From an uncultured Methylomonas sp. (GTDB lineage Bacteria; Pseudomonadota; Gammaproteobacteria; Methylococcales; Methylomonadaceae), in the NCBI GenBank assembly GCA_936941155.1, contig CAKZJE010000066.1:1-32152 (forward strand): 32,152 nt of DNA. The letters are read 5' to 3'. Position 1 is the stretch's first letter, and each line of letters starts with the position of its first letter. The notes below the pieces were generated by a model that saw nothing but the letters and a program-made list of their open reading frames with translations, did not search any database and was not told the DNA's origin. Position numbers and translations under genes: made by a program. Below are positions 25,987-32,152 of the stretch, in pieces.

Positions 25987-27114
25987 TTATGAACATTTTC
26001 TATCCACAATCCTGGGCCCGCTTTCATCGTACTCTTGTTTGCTAATCCACATGGCCTGAAAATCCTCTGAAACTGCCAGCATTGACCCACCAATCCAGGG
26101 CAAATAGCGACGCTCAGGAACGGCTATGACATTGACTTGCGTATTTTGCGGTGCTAATGCTTTGACTTCCTTTTGTATTCTTTCAGCCAAGCCTGGAAAC
26201 AGGGAAGTTCCACCTGAAAGTACGATATTGGCAAATAATTCACTACGAATATTGGCATCGCATATCATAATAGACTTGAAAATATCATCATGAATACCAG
26301 CAAGAAATTCAAAACCTATCAAATGGGGTTGAAACAGGGCTTCAGTGCAGTGAAAACATTCGTTGCCAATCCTAATCTCCTCATCGTCAGTCAGGGTATA
26401 AGCTTGTTCATTGCCCGCCGTCGTTTGCATTTCCTTTTCAAAATCCAATGCCACATAGCATAATTTTTCTTTAAGGTCTTGTGCCATTTGACGTTGGGCT
26501 GTTGTGTTCAAAATGTAGCCTCTTTCGAAAAATAGCTTAATTAAATAGTCGGTTAATTTTCTTCCTCCGAAATTTAAACGGATAACCGCATGAGGTAGCA
26601 CGCGACCTTCACGAATAGCAACGATATGAGTAGCATCATCTCCCAAGTCAATCACAAGTCCTGTTGTTCTACCGGTTTCATAAAGAGCCAAAACAGCGTC
26701 TGTGGCAAGATACATAGCGGGTACACTAAAGGTTTCAAATAAAAGCTCGGTCAATTTCTCCCGATTGGATACAGGATTTATCGGGGGTTCTGTTATTAAT
26801 ATGCGGCATTCTTCAGGGTCTATTTTCAATTCCTTATAAAAAGTATGGAAAAGTAGTTTCTCAAAGTCATCCCAATTGTACACAATGCCATGTTGAACAG
26901 GATATTTCAGCTCAAGTACGCCCCCCCCTTTCAGTGCTTCTACACCAACGTAAGAATCTTTTACTCCAACCATTATGCTCTGACTTCTAGGTCTCCCTAC
27001 AATACTGGGAAAGACAACCCTTGGCTCACTTTCGCCTGCAAAACCGGCTTTGATAAAGCCTGAACCACAATCAATTACGATGGTTTGCCCCTCAAATTCT
27101 TGTTCTTCACTCAT
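25987..27114 (-). CDS. Conventional actin homologue in a bacterium
   Basis: A 375-residue protein, exactly actin length. A hand alignment to animal beta-actin from memory gives about 220 identities in 365 positions (about 60%), with a 2-residue deletion in the D-loop. Diagnostic blocks are [41 protein letters not shown] and [12 protein letters not shown]. Nucleotide-site motifs [13 protein letters not shown] (15-27), Asp156, His163 and SGGT (300-303) are kept, so ATP binding is likely. Gln137 is Asp139, and Tyr166, Tyr169 and Phe375 (actin numbering) are Arg, Arg and Ser. It is intron-free with GAGGG 7 bases before the ATG. It is clearly nearer to actin than to Arps, MreB or ParM. A filament role is inferred; transfer from a eukaryote is the simplest origin. 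Confidence 0.95.
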   Translation of the reverse strand: MSEEQEFEGQTIVIDCGSGFIKAGFAGESEPRVVFPSIVGRPRSQSIMVGVKDSYVGVEALKGGGVLELKYPVQHGIVYNWDDFEKLLFHTFYKELKIDPEECRILITEPPINPVSNREKLTELLFETFSVPAMYLATDAVLALYETGRTTGLVIDLGDDATHIVAIREGRVLPHAVIRLNFGGRKLTDYLIKLFFERGYILNTTAQRQMAQDLKEKLCYVALDFEKEMQTTAGNEQAYTLTDDEEIRIGNECFHCTEALFQPHLIGFEFLAGIHDDIFKSIMICDANIRSELFANIVLSGGTSLFPGLAERIQKEVKALAPQNTQVNVIAVPERRYLPWIGGSMLAVSEDFQAMWISKQEYDESGPRIVDRKCS

Positions 27115-27504
27115 TTGTGTGCCCTCATGGTATGTTTTTAAATATTGTCGATTAACGCAAAGTTCAGCAGGCTGAGCGATAGAGACGCTCCATTTAAGCG
27201 TTGCGTTAAATTAATTTTCTATGGATTATGCCGTCCGAATGGACACAGTGTTTTTTGCGCTGTAGGTGTACAAGACTGTTTGATTTTATCATCAACATTT
27301 ATTAATTCAACACTCAAATTCCACCAACTAATCCAATCCACAAAATTCGCCAAATCACTCTCGCAAAAGTAAAAATTTAACAAAATATCATATTCTCTAA
27401 CACAGACTGATGTATAATTTGACGTTTTTTTACAATAAATGAGAATCATCGCAGCCTAAGCCCTGCTTTAACCTTATTTTAATGTCCATCCTTAGAGTAC
27501 AAAC
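27115..27504. other. Divergent region between actin-like gene and EF-G gene
   Basis: About 390 bases that should hold both promoters. A TATAAT at 27413-27418 may serve the EF-G gene but lacks a good -35. AATGAGAATCAT at 27437 resembles part of a Fur box. Short open frames on both strands (27145-27372 and 27219-27449) have no domain I recognise and no good start, so I do not call them genes. No profilin-like or other cytoskeletal partner is encoded here. Confidence 0.5.
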
Positions 27505-29595
27505 ATGACAGATTTATCCCTTTACAGAAATATCGGCATCTTCGCGCACGTTGATGCGGGTAAAACCACCACAACTGAACGTATTTTGAAACTGACCGGT
27601 AAAATTCATAAAATCGGTGAAGTGCACGACGGCGAAACTACCACTGACTTTATGGATCAAGAACGTGAGCGTGGTATTACTATTCAGTCGGCAGCAACGA
27701 CTTGTTTCTGGAAAGATCACCGTTTCAACATTATCGACACCCCAGGACACGTTGACTTTACTATCGAAGTTTATCGTTCATTAAAAGTTTTAGACGGCGG
27801 TATCGGTGTATTCTGCGGCTCAGGCGGTGTAGAGCCACAATCAGAAACCAACTGGCGTTATGCTAACGATTCTAAAGTTGCACGGGTTATTTATGTCAAT
27901 AAACTCGACCGGATGGGTGCTGATTTCTATCGCGTTATTAAACAAGTAGAAACAGTATTAGGCGCAGTGCCTGTGGTAATGACTTTACCCATCGGTACAG
28001 AAGACGAATTTGTAGGCGTTGTTGATTTATTAACTAAAAAAGCGTGGATTTGGGATAACTCAGGCGATCCTAACAACTACGTTATTCAAGATATTCCAGC
28101 CGATATGGTGGAGTTGGCAGCAGAATGGCGTGAAAAATTAATTGATCAAGTCGCTGATCAATTTGATGATGTTATGGAAGCTTATTTAGAAGGTGAAACG
28201 CCAGACGTAGCTACACTGAAACGTTGTTTGCGTAAAGGTACAATCAATCTGGACTTTTTCCCAACTTTCTGCGGCTCATCTTTCAAAAACAAAGGTGTAC
28301 AGTTAGTTTTAGATGGCGTGGTTGATTACTTACCTAACCCAACTGAAGTTAATCCACAGCCTGAAGTTGACTTAGAAGGCAATCCAACTGGCGAATTCGC
28401 AGTGGTTGATGCGGATAGACCTTTGCGTTCATTAGCTTTCAAAATTATGGATGACCGTTTCGGCGCGTTGACTTTCTTGCGTATTTACTCAGGTAAATTG
28501 GAAAAAGGCACAGCGGTACTGAATACTTTCACTGGCAAAACTGAGCGTATTGGTCGTATCGTGCAAATGCACGCAGACTCACGCGAAGAAGTTGAATCAG
28601 CGCAAGCAGGCGACATCGTTGCTGTATTGGGTATGAAAAACGTGCAAACAGGTCACACCTTGTGCGATCCAAAATTCCCAGCAACGTTAGAGCCAATGGT
28701 CTTCCCAGCTCCGGTTATTTCTTTGGCGATTAGCCCAAAAAATAAAGACGGTTCAGAAAAAATGGGTATCGCATTAGGCAAAATGGTGCAAGAAGATCCA
28801 TCTTTCCACGTTGAAACGGATGAAGACAGTGGCGAAACCATTCTGAAAGGGATGGGCGAGTTACACTTAGATATTAAAGTTGATATTTTAAGACGTACTC
28901 ACGGTGTTGAAGTTGTCGTTGGTAAACCACAAGTAGCGTACCGCGAAACGATTACCAAAACGATTGAAGACAGCTATACGCACAAAAAACAATCAGGCGG
29001 TTCTGGTCAATACGGTAAAATTGATTATCGCATCGAGCCAAACGAGCCAGGTACAGGTTTCGAGTTCGTATCTGCGGTAACAGGTGGTAACGTACCACGC
29101 GAATTCTGGCCTGCTGTTGAAAAGGGTTTCAAAAGCATGTTGGACAAAGGTGTGTTGGCAGGTTTCCCTTGCTTAGACTTCAAAGTCACTTTGTTAGACG
29201 GAGCGTTCCACGCGGTTGACTCCTCTGCAATTGCGTTTGAGATTGCAGCGAAAGCAGGTTTCCGTCAATCAATTCCAAAAGCTGGCCCACAATTGCTTGA
29301 GCCAATCATGAAAGTTGACGTGTTTACACCAGAAGATCACGTTGGTGACGTAATCGGTGACTTAAACCGTCGTCGCGGCATGATTAAATCACAAGAAGCA
29401 GGTATTACTGGCGTGCGTATTAAAGCTGACGTGCCATTAAGCGAAATGTTTGGTTATATCGGACATTTGCGTACTATGACTTCGGGTCGTGGTCAGTTCT
29501 CAATGGAATTCTCACATTACATCGCTTGCCCTAAAAACGTGGCAGATGCTGTGATTGTGGAAGTTCGTGAGCGCGAAGCAGCTGCAAAAAAATAA
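27505..29595 (+). CDS. fusA: Translation elongation factor G, stand-alone second-type copy
   Basis: The 696-residue GTPase moves tRNA and mRNA through the ribosome. P-loop AHVDAGKT (14-21), [11 protein letters not shown] (switch I), DTPGH (78-82) and NKLD (132-135) are intact. Domains II-V follow, with the usual GMGELHLD and SGGSGQYG motifs. The gene is not next to rpsG, rpsL or tuf, and the N-terminus ([20 protein letters not shown]; later [20 protein letters not shown]) resembles the additional EF-G found in several gammaproteobacteria, often labelled FusB or FusA2. Whether it is the only copy cannot be seen. There is no strong ribosome-binding site, and a terminator follows at once. Confidence 0.93.
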   Translation: MTDLSLYRNIGIFAHVDAGKTTTTERILKLTGKIHKIGEVHDGETTTDFMDQERERGITIQSAATTCFWKDHRFNIIDTPGHVDFTIEVYRSLKVLDGGIGVFCGSGGVEPQSETNWRYANDSKVARVIYVNKLDRMGADFYRVIKQVETVLGAVPVVMTLPIGTEDEFVGVVDLLTKKAWIWDNSGDPNNYVIQDIPADMVELAAEWREKLIDQVADQFDDVMEAYLEGETPDVATLKRCLRKGTINLDFFPTFCGSSFKNKGVQLVLDGVVDYLPNPTEVNPQPEVDLEGNPTGEFAVVDADRPLRSLAFKIMDDRFGALTFLRIYSGKLEKGTAVLNTFTGKTERIGRIVQMHADSREEVESAQAGDIVAVLGMKNVQTGHTLCDPKFPATLEPMVFPAPVISLAISPKNKDGSEKMGIALGKMVQEDPSFHVETDEDSGETILKGMGELHLDIKVDILRRTHGVEVVVGKPQVAYRETITKTIEDSYTHKKQSGGSGQYGKIDYRIEPNEPGTGFEFVSAVTGGNVPREFWPAVEKGFKSMLDKGVLAGFPCLDFKVTLLDGAFHAVDSSAIAFEIAAKAGFRQSIPKAGPQLLEPIMKVDVFTPEDHVGDVIGDLNRRRGMIKSQEAGITGVRIKADVPLSEMFGYIGHLRTMTSGRGQFSMEFSHYIACPKNVADAVIVEVREREAAAKK

Positions 29596-29617
29596 GTTAA
29601 ACGTTTAGTTTAATGAC

Positions 29618-29656
29618 AAAAACCTCGTTCAGCGGAAGTTGAACGAGGTTTTTTTA
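29618..29656 (+). terminator. Rho-independent terminator of the EF-G gene
   Basis: AACCTCGTTC (29621-29630) pairs with GAACGAGGTT (29641-29650) around a 10-base loop and is followed by a T-run to 29655, starting 25 bases after the stop codon. Confidence 0.93.
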
Positions 29657-29685
29657 TGTCTGACGAATTAAGAAATAGTTACAAC

Positions 29686-30000
29686 CGCTAACGACTGGCA
29701 GTCCTTTTGAGGCATAAGTATCTACACAAGATAGTTTGATGGTTTTTATAACAAAAGCATTGATAATAAAGAATTTTTTGTAGGTTGGGTTAGCATTATT
29801 GAGCGAAGCGAGATAAGCGTAACCCAACATTCAGCGTTAAAATCGACGCACTTTGTTGGGTTACGCTCTTTTTTCTGACGAAAAAAGCAGCTAACCCAAC
29901 CTACATATTTCAGTATCCAATTGATATATAAACACTTTTTTAAACTAAAGATGTGTAGATAACTATGCCTTTGAGGACTGCCAGTCGTAACGCTCGTTAG
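29686..30000. mobile_element. MITE-like element of nested inverted repeats
   Basis: About 315 bases with outer arms of about 50 bases: left 29686-29737 begins CGCTAACGACTGGCAGTCC, right 29942-29992 ends GGACTGCCAGTCGTAACG, mostly complementary. Inside is a second perfect pair, TGTAGGTTGGGTTAGC (29779-29794) with its complement (29890-29905). Inside that is GCGTAACCCAACA (29817-29829) with its complement (29854-29866). It encodes no protein. The layout suggests one non-autonomous element inserted within another. No clear target-site duplication was identified. Confidence 0.75.
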
Positions 30001-30014
30001 TTTGTGAAAACGCC

Positions 30015-30572
30015 TTAACGATGTTTGTATTTATGCGGATAATGACGCGCCACTTCAGCCACTTTTTTAGAGGCTGCCGGTGGAGTTGTCATGTTTTTTC
30101 TCGCGCGAATCAGAGAAATGCTCACGACAATTAGTAATATAATCAACGACATTTCTAACACAATAAAAGACGCAATTTTGAAATAGGCAAACAACGGATG
30201 TACAAAACGCACCAACCATCCACCGATTTCATCCGCTAAGGTTGAGCCATAAATCAAACCACTCAGCCAAATTTTCCAGCGGTTTGAAAACTCCGTCATC
30301 AACATCAAATGCGTGAGTGTCACCGCCAGCATCCCCATTGCAAACAAATGAAAATGCAGCACTTCCAGCATTCCCTCATAACTTTTCGGTTGGGTAAATT
30401 GTGCTTCTGACCCCAGATAATATTCAATCACCGACTGCGGACTAAGCCCCATCCGATGAAAATACATCATGCCGTTGCTAATCCACAGCAACGCCACATA
30501 AGCCAAAAACATCAAAATCAGCGCGTTGAGTAACGACTTACGCTGTTGTTCTCCATTCACAAAATAGCGCAT
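30015..30572 (-). CDS. Four-helix membrane protein paired with FMN-binding protein
   Basis: The 185-residue inner-membrane protein has segments at about 15-34, 72-93, 100-120 and 130-155. Histidines lie in or next to them (His39, 73, 75, 88, 125), which could ligate haem, but this is only a possibility. The basic tail (KKVAEVARHYPHKYKHR) is probably cytoplasmic. Its ATG overlaps the stop of the upstream FMN_bind gene by one base, so the two products are made together. It may pass electrons across the membrane to that flavoprotein. I cannot name the family. Confidence 0.7.
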   Translation of the reverse strand: MRYFVNGEQQRKSLLNALILMFLAYVALLWISNGMMYFHRMGLSPQSVIEYYLGSEAQFTQPKSYEGMLEVLHFHLFAMGMLAVTLTHLMLMTEFSNRWKIWLSGLIYGSTLADEIGGWLVRFVHPLFAYFKIASFIVLEMSLIILLIVVSISLIRARKNMTTPPAASKKVAEVARHYPHKYKHR

Positions 30573-31126
30573 TATTTTTTCGCCTTGTTTTTAATCATCA
30601 CTTGGTAAATCGCCACCACTTTGCGCACGCTATTGAGTGCGGAGCGCGTGCTAAGTGTCGCGCCGGAAATTCCTTGAATGCCTTTGCTAAATTCCAATTC
30701 TTCTAACGTTTTTTTGTTGAATAATTCAAACCAACGATCAGGAGCTTGGTATTCAGGCGGCTCGTGAAACGCTAATAAAGTCACTTTTTCAATTTCGCCT
30801 GTCGCGGATAGCACTATCATCAACGTTTCGGGTTTAGTGCGCACGGTTTCCGATTCAATCGCGGCATAACCTAAGATTTTGCCTTGTTTTTTGCCGACAT
30901 AAAAACTAAACATGCCTGATTCGAGTTTTACTTTCGCTTCGGTTTCAATTTTGGCGATTTCGGTTTTATCAGGGAATAACGACTGCACTTCAACCTGTGC
31001 ATCTTTGCCAAATGCCAGCTCCATTGCTTCGTTTTTGCTGTAAAAAATTTTGCTAAAACTTAAGCTGGTAAAACAAGATAATGTTAAAAATATGAGGATA
31101 TGAGAGATTTTTTTGATAGTTTTCAT
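30572..31126 (-). CDS. FMN_bind-domain periplasmic flavoprotein
   Basis: The 184-residue protein has a signal peptide (about 1-25) and an FMN_bind domain like those of NqrC and RnfG. The motif QGISGATLST (151-160) matches the ApbE flavinylation consensus Dxx(S/T)GAT at SGAT (154-157), so FMN would attach covalently to Thr157. The leading Asp is Gln here. GKILGYAAIES and VTLLAFHEPPEYQ are typical domain strands. It is likely an extracytoplasmic electron carrier, with its membrane partner encoded one base downstream. No ApbE gene is in the window. Confidence 0.85.
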   Translation of the reverse strand: MKTIKKISHILIFLTLSCFTSLSFSKIFYSKNEAMELAFGKDAQVEVQSLFPDKTEIAKIETEAKVKLESGMFSFYVGKKQGKILGYAAIESETVRTKPETLMIVLSATGEIEKVTLLAFHEPPEYQAPDRWFELFNKKTLEELEFSKGIQGISGATLSTRSALNSVRKVVAIYQVMIKNKAKK

Positions 31127-31197
31127 GGGTAGCTCTTTAAAAATAATATGGAGGGTTTCGTATTCGTCAAACGCTAGTATCAGTTTGTCAGCGACAA

Positions 31198-31452
31198 TTA
31201 TGCAATAATTTGATTATATTCTGCATGACTTCCAATCCAAATCCATTGAATGCCGTCTGTTGCATCGATACCCAAAGCACGATAACGCAGTCCTACACGC
31301 ACCGACCAAAGATCTTCAATCCGTTTTAATTGCAAAGAAGGATGCTGTGGATTTTCTTTCAGCAATTCGTAGTTTTTATCCGCTAATTTTTGGATTTCTG
31401 TCGGTAGATTTTCGTATAACAGCCAAAAATCTGATGAGGTGTAATGATTCAA
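31198..31452 (-). CDS. RelE/ParE-family toxin (HigB-like)
   Basis: The 84-residue protein reads like the small RelE-fold toxins: an N-terminal helix pair (WLLYENLPTEIQKLADKNYELLK), HPSLQLKRIEDLWSVRVGLRYRALG and the ending WIWIGSHAEYNQII. Such toxins usually cleave mRNA at the ribosome. The start appears to be TTG at 31450-31452, overlapping the antitoxin stop by four bases (TTGA), which implies coupled translation. No better start exists in frame. Confidence 0.83.
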   Translation of the reverse strand: MNHYTSSDFWLLYENLPTEIQKLADKNYELLKENPQHPSLQLKRIEDLWSVRVGLRYRALGIDATDGIQWIWIGSHAEYNQIIA

Positions 31453-31649
31453 ATTTGCCGTGCCTTGCCTTGGGAGAATTCAAAACGGGCTTTTTCAATT
31501 AAATGATTGAGTTTTCCAGCGCGGAAATCGCTGGCAATTTGGTTGTCCCACATTTCGTTTTCAAATTGGTAAAACCAGTCACGGAATAGAGCAAATTTTT
31601 CATTCGGTAATTCGTTGACCTTGGCTTCAAGTTCTTCAATATCGGTCAT
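31449..31649 (-). CDS. Antitoxin of the RelE-type module
   Basis: I chose the ATG at 31647-31649 (MTDIEELEAKVNELP), giving 66 residues. The helical protein ends in the typical line IASDFRAGKLNHLIEKARFE followed by FSQGKARQI, seen in antitoxins paired with small RelE-fold toxins. It should bind and neutralise the downstream toxin and repress its own promoter. GAGAAG upstream is a weak ribosome-binding site. Confidence 0.83.
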   Translation of the reverse strand: MTDIEELEAKVNELPNEKFALFRDWFYQFENEMWDNQIASDFRAGKLNHLIEKARFEFSQGKARQI

Positions 31650-31743
31650 TTTTTTACTTCTCAAAGTTAAGCTTAGATTGTTGTAACAGAGTGTAGATGG
31701 CTTTGTATTCGTCAAAATCATCCGATTTCTGGAATTGAGAGTT

Positions 31744-31890
31744 TTACTTCACAGGCAAATAAATTTCTAACATCAAACCATTAATTGGCAAAAAATGCTT
31801 GGCGTTGCTTGTACACAAAACTTCTTTATAAAACAATGCTGTTTCAACATTTTCGTCTGCATAAATAAAAATATTGGTGTCAAAGATCAT
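31744..31890 (-). pseudogene. PIN-domain toxin with internal deletion
   Basis: The frame of 48 residues starts MIFDTNIFIYAD, the N-terminal strand of PIN (VapC-like) ribonucleases with its first catalytic Asp. It then passes straight into VLCTSNAKHFLPINGLML, the C-terminal end of the same domain. The central roughly 80 residues with the other acidic residues are missing while the frame stays open. The product cannot be an active nuclease. Its start overlaps the antitoxin gene by 11 bases, as in intact modules. Confidence 0.7.
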
Positions 31891-32101
31891 TCAATAATCT
31901 CCGCCGTCCTTGCCAAATTATCCGTAGTTCTTGTTCAACTGAATCAATGCCTAAATCTTTGTGCATTCCAAAAAAATCATTCATGGCTTGTTGCCGCTCT
32001 TCCTCACTGTATTTTTTAACGGTTTTAGCGGGAATAGCCGATTTTTTCAGGTTTTGAATTAATTGATAAAGTGTGTTTATAGCGTTTTCAATCCGAGATA
32101 A
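31880..32101 (-). pseudogene. Antitoxin partner of the PIN toxin, start codon unclear
   Basis: An open frame ending at TGA 31880-31882 encodes IPAKTVKKYSEEERQQAMND, then FFGMHKDLGIDSVEQELRII and QGRRRLLNDL, the style of VapB-like antitoxins ahead of PIN genes. Upstream it continues through LSRIENAINTLYQLIQNLKK to an in-frame stop, but no ATG, GTG or TTG occurs before the internal Met near the middle. Either the 5' end has decayed or a rare start is used. The right boundary is approximate. Confidence 0.55.
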
Positions 32102-32152
32102 TATTATAATATAATAAGTACAACAATAAAGTTATGGGTAAATATTATGGAA

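Noticed and set aside
25987-27114. Eukaryotic contamination or chimeric assembly as the source of the actin gene
   Set aside because: Bacterial ribosome-binding site, no introns, substituted functional residues and uninterrupted bacterial flanks within about 100 bases downstream and 400 upstream argue against it. Read-level proof is still needed.
27145-27449. Overlapping short open frames on both strands between the actin and EF-G genes
   Set aside because: Only non-ATG or poorly placed starts on the plus strand, no recognisable domain, and they fill the region where two divergent promoters are needed. Possibly a remnant, but I cannot support a gene.
27431-27450. Fur-box-like AATGAGAATCATC ahead of the EF-G gene
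   Set aside because: About 11 of 19 matches by hand, lies downstream of the apparent -10, and iron control of an elongation factor is not expected.
31148-31720. Two short stretches that can encode FDEYE/FDEYK-like peptides, near 31150 and 31700
   Set aside because: They share GTATTCGTCAAA but lack starts and extended similarity. They may be remnants of an earlier toxin-antitoxin gene, but the match is too short.
32134-32152. ATG near the right edge (ATGGGTAAATATTATGG) as a new plus-strand gene
   Set aside because: Only six codons are visible and the upstream ribosome-binding site is poor.

Overview
The window is chromosomal DNA from a gammaproteobacterium of moderately low GC. Supporting genes are a full-length UvrD, CoaD followed by a YfhL-type 2[4Fe-4S] ferredoxin, a DUF2058 (YaiL-like) protein, a stand-alone EF-G and an RNA pseudouridine synthase. 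The many intergenic palindromes (including a TAGGTTGGGTTAG-type repeat), TPR and leucine-rich-repeat proteins and small toxin-antitoxin genes resemble large filamentous Thiotrichales such as the Beggiatoa group. That placement is a guess from style, not from a marker gene.

Layout. 1-1110: a truncated TPR protein (minus) and a short remnant of a PD-(D/E)XK transposase-like protein. 1097-4485: a minus-strand pair, TonB-dependent receptor then PepSY-type membrane protein, probably for metal or siderophore uptake. 4918-8528: a membrane/spermidine-synthase fusion, a retropepsin-like aspartic protease and a DUF2058 protein. 8564-11740: a compact AT-rich operon with an AIPR phage-resistance protein and two small PD-(D/E)XK proteins of related architecture, followed by a decayed extra copy of one of them; this is the best candidate for an undescribed defence system here. 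11819-17355: a transglutaminase-like protein, two small membrane proteins, UvrD, and an ICMT-like membrane protein. 17445-21864: a DUF1566 protein, two half-size multicopper-oxidase-like proteins with complementary missing copper ligands, and divergently an outer-membrane porin with a recognisable promoter. 21934-24816: a pseudouridine synthase and a 633-residue leucine-rich-repeat protein. 25167-25900: coaD and ferredoxin.

25987-27114 is the most striking gene: an intron-free 375-residue protein that is a conventional actin, not an MreB/ParM-type protein. By hand alignment it is roughly 60% identical to animal beta-actin as I remember it. It has a bacterial ribosome-binding site and sits between ordinary bacterial genes, but its catalytic Gln137 position is Asp and several partner-binding residues differ. 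The obvious reading is transfer from a eukaryote followed by adaptation.

27505-29595 encodes a stand-alone EF-G with a clear terminator, then a roughly 315-bp element built of nested inverted repeats. 30015-31126 encodes an FMN_bind protein and a partner membrane protein, a likely flavin-based electron-transfer pair. The window ends in two small toxin-antitoxin modules; in the second, the PIN toxin has lost its centre and its antitoxin has no normal start codon. No tRNA, rRNA or CRISPR array was seen.
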